A stretch of 37,723 nt of DNA from assembly GCA_009784945.1 (NCBI GenBank), contig WQXH01000019.1:1-37723 (forward strand). Direction: 5' to 3'. The notes beneath the pieces are model-generated. The model ran no database searches. It had not been told where the DNA came from and saw only the letters and a program-made list of their open reading frames with translations. Made by a program: the position numbers and the translations under genes. Numbering within the stretch: position 1 is the first letter of the stretch; each line of letters starts with the position of its first letter. Source of the stretch: Coriobacteriia bacterium (GTDB taxonomy: Bacteria; Actinomycetota; Coriobacteriia; Coriobacteriales; UBA8131). Positions 17,801 to 25,559 of this stretch are shown in pieces.

Positions 17801-19911
17801 GACTCACTTCCAAACTGAGTATCAGACTCAAGGCCAGGAAGCTCAGCATATACAGCGCGTACTGTGAGCTTAAAGCTGACAACCTCATCTACTTCCAGCT
17901 CAGAGAGAATCCAGGAGGGGGATGGAGTGGGTGGTTGTGCTAAGCTAAAGTCAACCCGACTCTCATCCAAACTGCCAACTGGCTCAACCCCTACAAACTC
18001 CAGACCAGCTTCTAACGTGTCACTGATGCTCACATCATATGCCGTTACGGTAGTCTCAAGGTCACCCACTTTTTCAGAAGGGTTGCTCACCGTAATGATG
18101 TAGCTAAACTCCTGGCCATCCTTGATCGGTTGAGCAACGCCATCATCGAGCTCTTTGACAATCACAACCCGCGGCTCCACAGGAATCCATCGAGCCACCA
18201 GGGTAATTACACCGTCATCGTGAGTGCGTGTGCCGCCAGCTTCAAGGGGCACGATGCCCGCTCCCCAGCGACCACTGGTTACAAAACTGCTCTGAGTATC
18301 GTCAAGTTGATCAGGAGGAAGATACTCGCCACTTTCTTTAATGTCCCAACCTGCAAAGATATGACCTTTCTTTGTGAGTGTTCCTTCATCGTGTATGAAT
18401 GCGGCAGCACCTGCTGGATAGAGCGTGAAGTCAGTTGGCGCGGTTCCACTGGTGGGTTCATTGCCGTCATAGATGACGCGGTAGTGGGGATTAATAGTGC
18501 TAGAATCAGCGCTGGCGCTTCTATCAACAGTATTTATTCCATCCCAATAATTCATGTCAACCGTGTTGCCGATACTGGTGTGCTCTCCAAGCTTAAACGC
18601 AGGATCTGTTTCATCTAGCACTACAGTTGTTTGAATCTGTAGCTGCAACGAGTGTAATGGCGCAGAACCGTTGCCTGGCAGTGCGTTGGCAAAAGCGAAC
18701 TCAAGTGTCCTGCCATCTATACTGTAGCTTCCATTGACAACAGAAGGGCCCCAAATTGTAGCGTGGCTGCCAGTTGGTGCTGGCCGAGGGAAGCCGTCAT
18801 TCAGCTGTACATGGGGAGACAATGCATCAGTTAGCATAATGCCACTGGCTGGTGTTGCTCCGTAATTAGTGGTAGTTATAGTCCATTGAATAACCCCCCC
18901 GTTAGCAGTTGTGTTCATGTTCCTTGTTTTGGTTACAGCAACATTTGGCGCATTGACAGAAACATCTTGATTTTGTACAAATGAATTAACTGTTTCTGGC
19001 TCGCCGAGCGTAGCCTCACCCCTAATCATGCCACTTGTAGTGCCCACTAGACTATCCACCTTCACCTGCACCTCAAAGATGAGAGAGGCATTCGGCTCTA
19101 GATCAATAAACCATAACACCTCTTGAGCAGTTAGTGAGTCTTCCCCAGGGGTACAACCCACAATACTCCAGTCAGAGATTCGGTTGTCATAGCCGGGAAC
19201 TTCAAAAACACAAAAGCTAAGCGGAATATCTGTTGCAGTGGACGTGCCTCCATTGTGAGCTGTTATGATGAAGGTTGTGGTTTCACCATGAGCAATGGCG
19301 GTTGGATCTGCATCAATATCAATAGATAATGAAACTGATAAAGGCATTATCAGCCCTGCATCAGCCGGTATGATACCTTCAAAATCGAATCTTTTTTCCA
19401 ACTCGCTCAATTCGTCTTCGGTGCCACTGGCATCATCTTCAAGGCCATAGGCATCTTCGGTGCTTAGAGCTCCTTCGTCTTGAACAAAGGCTTCCTCGGC
19501 TGGTTGCTCATCCCCACCAACTGCGGGCGCACCAGCGTCAGCCAGGGCAGCGTCTTCAGCCTCGTTGCCATCCCACTTGTTAGGATCATCGTAGCCAACT
19601 TCCATACCTTCTAAATCTGGGGCCTGGAAGGAATCGCCCTCGGCCACTCCTTCATTGCTTAAGTCAGCATCCTCAACAATCGATTCCTGAGCCACGGTAA
19701 GCCCGGTGAAGGTTTCTGCTTCTACTTCTTCAGAAAACGCCTTGTCAAGCGTAACTGAAGCCCCCAGGAGCGAAAACGCCAGTACAAAGCTCAGCGTATA
19801 AGAAAGCGCGCGTCTCGCGCTTCTTCTGCGACGCGGCTTTGAGCGCGTAGTGGGTGCTTGGTTTTTGGGCACATTCATTGCCCAGGAGTCTTGACTGTCT
19901 TTGTAGTGCAT
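14869..19911 (-). CDS. Large sortase-anchored surface protein with DUF11 and InlB-type repeats
   Basis: 1680 residues from the ATG at 19911, chosen because GGGAGA stands six bases ahead; an in-frame ATG at 19944 lacks a site and would be nearly at the predicted transcription start. The N-terminus has an RRRRSARR basic patch and a hydrophobic signal sequence at about residues 30-55. An acidic segment (to about residue 190) follows. The body alternates DUF11-type domains (openings such as PSIVLTKVANT, PNVVIVKAAS, PDVTLTKTSS; about seven) with four InlB-like beta-grasp repeats (Y-x-V-x-Y-x-G-N ... F-x-G-W ... L-Y-A-x-W). The C-terminus has an Asp/Pro/Asn linker, the sorting signal APLTG, a hydrophobic segment and RRLKTRP. 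It is probably a cell-wall adhesin; the ligand is unknown. APLTG departs from LPXTG at the first position. Confidence 0.9.
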   Translation of the reverse strand: MHYKDSQDSWAMNVPKNQAPTTRSKPRRRRSARRALSYTLSFVLAFSLLGASVTLDKAFSEEVEAETFTGLTVAQESIVEDADLSNEGVAEGDSFQAPDLEGMEVGYDDPNKWDGNEAEDAALADAGAPAVGGDEQPAEEAFVQDEGALSTEDAYGLEDDASGTEDELSELEKRFDFEGIIPADAGLIMPLSVSLSIDIDADPTAIAHGETTTFIITAHNGGTSTATDIPLSFCVFEVPGYDNRISDWSIVGCTPGEDSLTAQEVLWFIDLEPNASLIFEVQVKVDSLVGTTSGMIRGEATLGEPETVNSFVQNQDVSVNAPNVAVTKTRNMNTTANGGVIQWTITTTNYGATPASGIMLTDALSPHVQLNDGFPRPAPTGSHATIWGPSVVNGSYSIDGRTLEFAFANALPGNGSAPLHSLQLQIQTTVVLDETDPAFKLGEHTSIGNTVDMNYWDGINTVDRSASADSSTINPHYRVIYDGNEPTSGTAPTDFTLYPAGAAAFIHDEGTLTKKGHIFAGWDIKESGEYLPPDQLDDTQSSFVTSGRWGAGIVPLEAGGTRTHDDGVITLVARWIPVEPRVVIVKELDDGVAQPIKDGQEFSYIITVSNPSEKVGDLETTVTAYDVSISDTLEAGLEFVGVEPVGSLDESRVDFSLAQPPTPSPSWILSELEVDEVVSFKLTVRAVYAELPGLESDTQFGSESLIVPNSAQVVFYDDEPSNEERTVYNAESEVVEVTLGKPSIVLTKVANTPETLVSPMVRNNSEFTYTITAENTGTHDDTQVVITDELPTYITLADNPNLTYGGSYFEREERNPDPEFSFDEETQTLTWTLYDQLRVGETFTVTFTVKADYTPDIANLTPGLSEDATNIARVHWDYNDATSYDFTHEPAIVVIEPFYKVRYHENGGDRLSLPDEHGYYYIDSEPIVDETSTIPTRANYVFVGWELKGGDENITYGRDDLDTTFEIEDYIDSQGYANLYALWEPLIPNLGIQKVSMGGLAVADGSEFSFKILVTNEDVTDPGEPLFTGPAYDIVVTEAVLLLEKAELLWAEIVSADGVEGVFPTSRLKAAEGDTFRWTIDVLDVGQVVEIEVRVRAALDPLDPEQTWASNTVTATGKDAFGEYLSPEPLESTAIQPIAPVYNVVYHGNNPTDGAVPVDEDSYPQDEAATIKCHEDDSDDPIYKVGTSGAFNFVGWNTEPNGSGLSFAPGSELTFTQEVIDTLVDQDGNVNLYAQWVAVLTYDPNPPTDAGTQGGDVPAAPTGYLPSNNAALLDNPQNLSFPGYRFMGWADEEGNLYDVDEISMAEGHVTVYAQWEELVPNVVIVKAASTEELVADGVEITYTLTVTNKENAAGNAGEARNVVVSDTVPANTTFKSATNGGSFANGVVTWNLGTLAVSDVEHTVSFVVTTSLPDGVLADIAENTAGVAWVDPRDNSVGSGTSNKVTTPIGKPDVTLTKTSSQHELEDGDEFTYTIVAKNEGENLAHDVVISDDLDPRLTFVSATVEGAEVIELVEGQLCTWSLVDDMSIGQEVTINLVVRLTLTDDELAGGDFAIPNVAVVEWDSILGTFGMFRSSTSDNAHVGGSVELESVDPDDPNDPNDPDDPNDPDDPNDPDDPNNPSDPNTPGNSNSSGGQNTKPSTTAPLTGDNLSMGVLSVIVFLLLAGTVLLFLSRRLKTRP
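15041..15136 (-). repeat. Short tandem repeat encoding an Asp-Pro-Asn linker
   Basis: Nine-base units of the GGGTCATTG / GGGTCATCA type (plus strand) recur about ten times and encode alternating DDPNDP-type triplets in the surface protein just before its wall anchor. Units in the centre are nearly identical, those at the edges diverged. All are multiples of three, so a change in copy number would alter linker length and not the frame. Confidence 0.8.
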
Positions 19912-19954
19912 TTTTGTCTCCCATCGTAGTCTTTCGTCTGCCATGACAGCTTAC

Positions 19955-19985
19955 TTTGTAGTTCCGCCCATTCTTATTTTGTCAA
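19955..19985 (-). promoter_or_regulatory. Possible promoter of the 19911 surface-protein gene
   Basis: Minus strand TTGACA at 19985-19980, with a TACAAA -10-like hexamer at 19960-19955 after a 19-base spacer (an ACTACA alternative gives 17). A start near 19948 would leave a leader of about 37 bases before the ATG at 19911. The perfect -35 is the main support; the -10 is mediocre. Confidence 0.4.
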
Positions 19986-20290
19986 ACTATTTGTCGTCCC
20001 TGTATTGCGGTGGTGTGTAAGGCTATGAGCTTAGTTTTGACATCGTAAAATCGAGGCTTGATAAGCCACAGTAGCCCGCTATGAGTGAGTCAACGCAATA
20101 ATTGCCCCGTTCTCCTTGCACACCCAGCTGCTGTAATTGTCCTTAAACCCACTGCTAATAAAAGAACGAAAAACCCACATCATTCTCTCACACTATTAAC
20201 AGCCAAACAAAAAAGCAATTTGAAATACTAGCACTTTATCGAAATTTGAGCAACTTCTAAAGTTTTTTGACGCTTTTTTGTAACTTAATT

Positions 20291-20393
20291 GTTACTGATC
20301 AGACCCAATTCGTCATTGCGGGCTTGACCCGCAATCTGAGACGCATTTTGGTTAGATTGCGGCTCGGAGGCCGCAATGACAGACTACAGTAAC
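20291..20393 (+). mobile_element. MITE-like two-hairpin element, copy C, with 8-bp target duplication
   Basis: A 103-bp element with 7-bp terminal inverted repeats GTTACTG (20291-20297) and CAGTAAC (20387-20393). It is bounded by perfect 8-bp direct repeats ACTTAATT at 20283-20290 and 20394-20401. It contains two hairpins in opposite order to copy A: TTGCGGG/CCCGCAA and TTGCGGC/GCCGCAA. It occupies part of the 557-base gap 19912-20468; the rest of that gap is AT-rich and shows no gene. Confidence 0.82.
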
Positions 20394-20468
20394 ACTTAAT
20401 TGGCTTACAGGGAAGGCAGCAAACGACACTGTAAAGGGATAGGGGTACAGTCTAACGTCTGTCCCACT

Positions 20469-22130
20469 CTACAGGCGTGTGCGAAGGAGACGCATGCCGT
20501 AGAGCATGACGATGATGAGCACGCCGGTGTCTGCTGCTATGGCCATCCACATGCCGGTGATGCCGGCAATGGTGAGCCCGAGCACCACGAGTTTGGCGGC
20601 AAGGGCAAAGCCAACTGTAGTATAAATGGTTAGTAGCACTTTGCGCGAAAGCTTGATGAGGCGTGGTATGCCTGCGAGGCTGTCTTCCATAAGTGCAACA
20701 TCAGCTGCTTCAACTGCAGTATCGGTGCCGAGGGCTCCCATGGCTATACCTACATCCGCCAATGCGAGCGCAGGTGCATCATTGATGCCGTCTCCCACCA
20801 TGGCCACGGTGCCATACTCCTGCTTGAGTGTGCGCAGAAGGTCAAGCTTGTCCTCGGGTAAGAGCTCTGCATGACACTCACTGAGATGCGCGCGGTTTGC
20901 CATCTCCTTTGCCACCTCGTACCTGTCGCCCGAAAGCATGATGGTATGCTTTATACCCAATTGCCTAAGCTCGTCCATAATGGCAGCAGCCTCGGGGCGA
21001 AGCTCATCACGCAAATGACTGCGATTGAGCCCTGCACCAAGCGTGAGCGTGCCGGTTTTATCAAAGGCAATTGCCTTGACCTTGGCACTGAGCTCCAAAA
21101 AGGCTCCACCCTTAACGAGTACACCAGCGCGAGCAGCGCGAGAAAGCCCGCAGACCACACTCACGGGAGTGGCAATGACCAGGGCGCAAGGACAGGCAAC
21201 TACCATCATTGCCAGCGCTCGGTACACCCAAACATCAAATCCTCCCCATGAAACCAGGCCGCTCAAGCCAAGAAGCGGCGGCACCAAGGCCACCAGGATG
21301 GCTCCTACAAGTACAGCTGGGGTATAGTAGCGAGCAAAGCGGTTGATGAATCGCTCATAAGGGGTTTTCTGTGCCTGTGACTCCTTGACGAGCGCAACAA
21401 TTCGGGCAAGCGTGGAGTCTTCTACCGTGGCAGTTGTGCAAACCTCAAGGAAACCGCTCATGTTCATAGCCCCTGAGTAAACCGGCGCATCTACGCCCTT
21501 TTCAATCGGCAGTGACTCGCCGGTTATTGCAGCTTCGTCAATGCGAGAACTCCCTTTGACAATTATGCCGTCGAGCGCAATACGCGAGCCTGGCTTGACT
21601 ATGACAATCTCGCCTTTTGCTACTTCTTCTGGTCTAACTTCTGCCAACTCGCCCAAGCGTATGACCTCAACCGTTGGAGGAGTGAGCTCGAGCAGCTTAG
21701 AGATGGAGCGGCGGTTGCGATCGATGGCAAAGCCTTCCAGCCACTCGCCAAAGCAAAACAGTGTTACCACTACGCCCGCCTCAGAAAAGTCGCCTAACAG
21801 GCATGCGCCTACAACTGCAACCAGCATGAGGATGCTGATGTCTATGCGCCTGTTGACTGCAGCACCTTTGATCTGAGGATAAATCATTAACAGCCCCAGA
21901 AGACAAGCCGCACCAGAGAGAATTGCTCCTGTCAACTCGAGCACCTCGTTACTTATGAGATGCAAGACTGTGCCTGTCAAGGCCAAAGCTGCACAGATAA
22001 CGAGGCTCAGAGGCCTCACGCCAAACAGGCTCTTACTCTGGGCTTGAGTGCTCTGACAAGAGCATGCATCAAGCTCGTTATTAGTTCCATTACTTCCATT
22101 GTTAACATTATTACTGCAGGTGCTGCTCAT
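20469..22130 (-). CDS. P1B-type heavy-metal ATPase lacking most of the nucleotide-binding domain
   Basis: 553 residues from the ATG at 22130, five bases after GGAG. It resembles CadA/ZntA-type exporters. There is no HMA domain; the first 30 residues are Ser/Asn-rich with a CSC motif. Membrane segments follow, then the actuator motif TGES (203-206), the metal-site CPC (313-315), the phosphorylation site DKTGT (Asp357) and the hinge GDGIND (Asp447). Only 90 residues separate Asp357 from Asp447, where relatives have about 190-200. After DKTGTLT about 8 residues lead straight into the LRDELRPEAAAI segment that normally follows the N-domain, and no HP motif is seen. The frame is open throughout. 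ATP binding is therefore doubtful: it may be an in-frame deletion, a degenerate transporter, or a real divergent form. It starts 20 bases after the hemL stop and is probably cotranscribed. Confidence 0.85.
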   Translation of the reverse strand: MSSTCSNNVNNGSNGTNNELDACSCQSTQAQSKSLFGVRPLSLVICAALALTGTVLHLISNEVLELTGAILSGAACLLGLLMIYPQIKGAAVNRRIDISILMLVAVVGACLLGDFSEAGVVVTLFCFGEWLEGFAIDRNRRSISKLLELTPPTVEVIRLGELAEVRPEEVAKGEIVIVKPGSRIALDGIIVKGSSRIDEAAITGESLPIEKGVDAPVYSGAMNMSGFLEVCTTATVEDSTLARIVALVKESQAQKTPYERFINRFARYYTPAVLVGAILVALVPPLLGLSGLVSWGGFDVWVYRALAMMVVACPCALVIATPVSVVCGLSRAARAGVLVKGGAFLELSAKVKAIAFDKTGTLTLGAGLNRSHLRDELRPEAAAIMDELRQLGIKHTIMLSGDRYEVAKEMANRAHLSECHAELLPEDKLDLLRTLKQEYGTVAMVGDGINDAPALALADVGIAMGALGTDTAVEAADVALMEDSLAGIPRLIKLSRKVLLTIYTTVGFALAAKLVVLGLTIAGITGMWMAIAADTGVLIIVMLYGMRLLRTRL

Positions 22131-22150
22131 AAAACTCCGTAACAAATTAA

Positions 22151-23446
22151 TCAGGCTTGGTCTTGCATGGCCTCAAAAGTCTCGCTTGCATAGTGTAGCG
22201 TTTTATCTATGTCGCACTGACTCAAAGTTGCCGATACAAACCAGGCCTCAAACTGGCTGGGCGGCAAATAGACTCCTGCCTTGAGCATAGCGCGATAGAA
22301 TTGTGCGTAGTGCGCAGTATTGCTGCGCAGGGCGCTTTCGTAGTCTCTTACCTCACCCTCACAAAAGAAGACTGAGAGCATGGCACCACAGTGGTTTACC
22401 TGTAGCGCGAGATGGCAACGCGCGGCTGCTTCCTTGATGCCAAGAGCCAACTGCGCCGTCTTAGCTTGCAAGGACTCATAAAACCCCGGCTCTCCCAGTT
22501 GTTTGATGGTTGCGAGTCCAGCGGCAACTGCCAACGGATTTCCTGAGAGGGTTCCTGCTTGATACATCGGCCCGCTTGGTGCCACCAGCTCCATGAGTTC
22601 TGCTCTTCCTCCATAGGCCGCCAGCGGCAAACCGCCTCCCACAATCTTGCCGAGGCAGGTCAGATCTGGATGGATGCCATAGTGCCCTTGAGCGCCTTCA
22701 TACGCAACACGAAAACCGGTCATCACTTCATCAAATATCAGCAGGCTTTCGTATTCTTTGGTGAGAGAGCGCAAGGTGTGCAAGAATCTCTCCTGGGGCA
22801 GCACCACTCCCATATTACCCGCAACCGGCTCTACGATAACTGCCGCGATTTGATCTCCATGCGTTTTGAAAAGTGCTTCAACTGAGCCTGTGTCATTATA
22901 GTGAGCCACTAAGGTAAGCTCCGCAATGTCTGTGGTAACTCCCGCCGAAGTCGAAACGCCCAGGGTTAAGGCGCCGCTGCCCGCTTGTACCAACAGCCCA
23001 TCGCTGTGGCCATGATAGCAGCCTTCAAACTTGACAATAAGCTTTTTACCCGTTGCCGCGCGTGCCAGGCGCAAGGCGCTCATGGTAGCCTCAGTGCCAG
23101 AGCTTACCAGGCGCACCTTGTCCAGAGAAGGCACTGCCTGGCAGAGCTCTTGTGCCAATAGAGTCTCTTGCTCAGTGGGCGCGCCAAAACTCAAGCCGTC
23201 TTGCGCAGTCCTGATAACAGCAGCCAGCACCTCTGGGTGTGCGTGTCCCAGTATGAGGGGTCCCCATGAGCAAACGTAGTCTATGAAGCAATTACCATCA
23301 ATGTCCCAAACGTAGGATGCCTCGCCTCTGGCTATGAACAAAGGTTGGCGCCCAACAGCCCGCGCCGCCCTTACGGGAGAATTAACTCCACCCGGTATAC
23401 ATGATTGAGCACACTCGAATGCCTCAGAGCTCTTTTGAAAGTTCAT
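22151..23446 (-). CDS. hemL: Glutamate-1-semialdehyde 2,1-aminomutase
   Basis: 431 residues, the normal length. It converts glutamate-1-semialdehyde from HemA into 5-aminolevulinate using pyridoxal/pyridoxamine phosphate. The family N-terminal CIPGGVNSPVRA, VSSGTEATMSALRLAR (near 114-129), KFEGCYHGHSDG and FDEVMTGFR are all visible, and Lys267 in CLGKIVGGGLP is the cofactor-binding lysine. The ATG follows GAAGGAG. It is separated from the other hem genes by hemB's downstream end and one plus-strand LRR gene, so it has its own promoter region within 23447-23667. The metal ATPase follows after 20 bases. Confidence 0.96.
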   Translation of the reverse strand: MNFQKSSEAFECAQSCIPGGVNSPVRAARAVGRQPLFIARGEASYVWDIDGNCFIDYVCSWGPLILGHAHPEVLAAVIRTAQDGLSFGAPTEQETLLAQELCQAVPSLDKVRLVSSGTEATMSALRLARAATGKKLIVKFEGCYHGHSDGLLVQAGSGALTLGVSTSAGVTTDIAELTLVAHYNDTGSVEALFKTHGDQIAAVIVEPVAGNMGVVLPQERFLHTLRSLTKEYESLLIFDEVMTGFRVAYEGAQGHYGIHPDLTCLGKIVGGGLPLAAYGGRAELMELVAPSGPMYQAGTLSGNPLAVAAGLATIKQLGEPGFYESLQAKTAQLALGIKEAAARCHLALQVNHCGAMLSVFFCEGEVRDYESALRSNTAHYAQFYRAMLKAGVYLPPSQFEAWFVSATLSQCDIDKTLHYASETFEAMQDQA

Positions 23447-23667
23447 GCCTACTCCTTCAAAGACCTATGTTTATTTCAACGCCTAAAGTAGCACAAGATG
23501 CCTGGGCTCGTATAGGGCAGCAGGCTCATTAGGACATAAATTTGTAGAAATTATGTTGTTATTTAACCTAGCCTTGACCATAAAGTTACTCGATACTTCA
23601 TAGTACGGTTGTACGCAAAAACAGCCAGCATTTAGGCAAACTCGATACCTGTAAGAAGGGGGGCATT

Positions 23668-24426
23668 ATGATGAAACTAGGTGAAAAACAACAGGTGCTT
23701 GTTGCGCCACCAACCGTGCACAGTGATAGATCTCAGTCTACAGAGACGCGTCAGATTTCTGAAACAACTCAAGTCTCAGAAGCGTCTCGACTGCTCCCTG
23801 AGCTACTGGATCTGTACTTGTCAGATGCAAACGTGGACAACAGCTTACAAGCAGGCAATCTGGTCCTCCCAGATCGCACAGGAGAGGTCTTTCATGATGA
23901 CTACTCTGGACTTACCCTCCGGGTGCTCACAGAAGATTACTCTGACAGACGTGGCACGGTAAGCATCATTGGCTACCACGGTGCCATTAACAGCTTTATA
24001 CCCTGTGCTGTCATGTGCCCAAGCAACCACCTGGTCTACGACGTAGTAGCAATTGAAGACTATGCCTTTTATGACTGTCTGGAGCTTGCTGGACTGGTCA
24101 TCATAGGAAGCAGCATTACCAGTATTGGACACTGCGCTTTTTATGGATGCCAAAAGATCACGGAGCTGCGAATCTCTACCTCGGGATTACTCAGTGTTGG
24201 AAGCAACGCATTTAGTGGTTGCACTGGCCTTAAGACCATTGTTTTCTTTGACCAGTCAGAAAGTGCAACTGGCTCAAAACCAGACCACTTCAGCCTTTCG
24301 AGCGCGTTGCTCATGGCCAACTGCGTAACCATCATAGATGAGAGTGCGTTTAGCAACACAGGAGTAAGCTCCTTTGTGCTCAAGAGGCCAGTTAATACGG
24401 CAGGAGCAAGAAGCACAAGGCAATGA
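23668..24426 (+). CDS. BspA-type leucine-rich-repeat protein, small, no signal peptide
   Basis: 252 residues; two adjacent ATGs follow an AAGGGGGG site. Residues 1-60 are polar and Ser/Thr/Gln-rich without a hydrophobic signal. From about residue 125, LRR_5 units of the BspA/TpLRR kind are seen: AIEDYAFYDCLEL, SIGHCAFYGCQKI, SVGSNAFSGCTGL and a last one IDESAFSNTGVSSF. The chain then stops after a short basic tail (ARSTRQ), with none of the extra domains or anchors that usually follow. It could be a cytoplasmic or non-classically exported remnant of a longer surface protein. The gene is monocistronic on the plus strand between hemL and hemB, with a TTGACC -35-like hexamer at 23574 and a good terminator after it. 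The ligand is unknown. Confidence 0.75.
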   Translation: MMKLGEKQQVLVAPPTVHSDRSQSTETRQISETTQVSEASRLLPELLDLYLSDANVDNSLQAGNLVLPDRTGEVFHDDYSGLTLRVLTEDYSDRRGTVSIIGYHGAINSFIPCAVMCPSNHLVYDVVAIEDYAFYDCLELAGLVIIGSSITSIGHCAFYGCQKITELRISTSGLLSVGSNAFSGCTGLKTIVFFDQSESATGSKPDHFSLSSALLMANCVTIIDESAFSNTGVSSFVLKRPVNTAGARSTRQ

Positions 24427-24521
24427 CGATGTTCTTACCGTGTTACGACAGGCTTGCTTTGTAGCAACAAGACCTGGTTACCAATTCTCAGGCGGTCTAC
24501 CCAGCCGCCTTGCCCATCCTA

Positions 24522-24566
24522 GAGGGTGCGATGCCTACCAACCCACTTCGCACCCTCACTTTTTTT
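24522..24566 (+). terminator. Rho-independent terminator after the LRR gene
   Basis: A 10-bp perfect stem GAGGGTGCGA (24522-24531) / TCGCACCCTC (24548-24557) followed by a run of T from 24560. It lies about 95 bases past the LRR stop. The opposite strand lacks a U tail, so it works mainly on the plus strand. Confidence 0.85.
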
Positions 24567-24584
24567 CTTCTGCATAATGAGGTG

Positions 24585-25559
24585 TCATGCTTCTTGAAGC
24601 CAACGGGCTACGTCTAGTGCGTGGTAAGTTATCAGCAGGCTGGCACCTGCTCGTTTTGAGCAGAGCAGCGACTCCAGCACTGCCTGCTTCTCGTCCAGAT
24701 AGCCCGCTTTGGCTGCCGCCTTAAGCATGGCGTACTCTCCACTTACGTGATAGGCGGCTATGGGCATTTTGGTGAGCTGCCTGGCTTGGTAGATAAGGTC
24801 GGCGTAAGCCAGTGCTGGCTTGATGACAATAATGTCGGCACCTTCGTCTTTGTCTGCCAAAATCTCTCGGTGCGCTTCGCTGGTATTGGCAGGATCCATT
24901 TGATAGCTTCGACGGTCACCAAACTGCGGAGCGCAAGAGGCAGCCTCCCTAAAGGGTCCATAAAAGGCAGAGGCAAACTTAGCAGCATAGGACATGATAG
25001 GAAGATCCTGGTAGCCCGCTTTGTCCAAAGCCCCTCTAATGGCATGTACCCTTCCGTCCATCATATCCGAGGGAGCAACCAAGTCTACTCCCGCCTCGGC
25101 ATGCGAGAGAGCAACCCGAGTGAGCAGCTCAACTGAGGCATCATTGTGCACTTTACCGTCTATCACCACTCCGCAGTGACCGTGACTGGTGTAGGCACAA
25201 AGACATACGTCACTCATGAGATACAAGCTCGGAAATCGCTTCTTGGCAATTCGAATGGCCTGTTGTACGATGCCAAACTCGGCAAAGGCCTCTGAGCCCT
25301 GGTTATCCTTGTTATTTGCTAGTCCAAAGAGCAGTATAGAAGGTACGCCTAATGCTACCAGCTCCTCCAAGTCTTGCTCAAAGGCCTCAAGCGATAATTG
25401 GCTAACGCCAGGCATTGTGCTTACGGGTATTCGGGGCTCAATGCCTGGATGCACAAACAGGGGGTAGACGAGGTTTGCACATACGAGTTCATGCTCCCTT
25501 GCCATGTGCCGCATGGTTTCATGTGCTCTCAGACGCCTCAGGCGTGTTATGGTTTTCAT
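24585..25559 (-). CDS. hemB: Porphobilinogen synthase (5-aminolevulinate dehydratase)
   Basis: 324 residues. It condenses two 5-aminolevulinate molecules to porphobilinogen. The zinc-type metal site is intact: Cys119, Cys121 and Cys129 in DVCLCAYTSHGHCG. The two Schiff-base lysines are Lys194 (YAAKFASAFYGPF) and Lys247 (VIKPALAYADLI). The length matches the family. Its ATG overlaps the stop of the cobA/hemD gene by four bases (ATGA), so it is the last gene of the LysR-hemA-hemC-cobA/hemD-hemB transcript. No strong terminator was seen on this strand after the stop. Confidence 0.96.
   Translation of the reverse strand: MKTITRLRRLRAHETMRHMAREHELVCANLVYPLFVHPGIEPRIPVSTMPGVSQLSLEAFEQDLEELVALGVPSILLFGLANNKDNQGSEAFAEFGIVQQAIRIAKKRFPSLYLMSDVCLCAYTSHGHCGVVIDGKVHNDASVELLTRVALSHAEAGVDLVAPSDMMDGRVHAIRGALDKAGYQDLPIMSYAAKFASAFYGPFREAASCAPQFGDRRSYQMDPANTSEAHREILADKDEGADIIVIKPALAYADLIYQARQLTKMPIAAYHVSGEYAMLKAAAKAGYLDEKQAVLESLLCSKRAGASLLITYHALDVARWLQEA

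Noticed and set aside
23447-23667. A riboswitch or tRNA in the hemL/LRR gap
   Set aside because: No cloverleaf or known riboswitch core could be recognised; only a TTGACC -35-like hexamer near 23574 with a poor -10.
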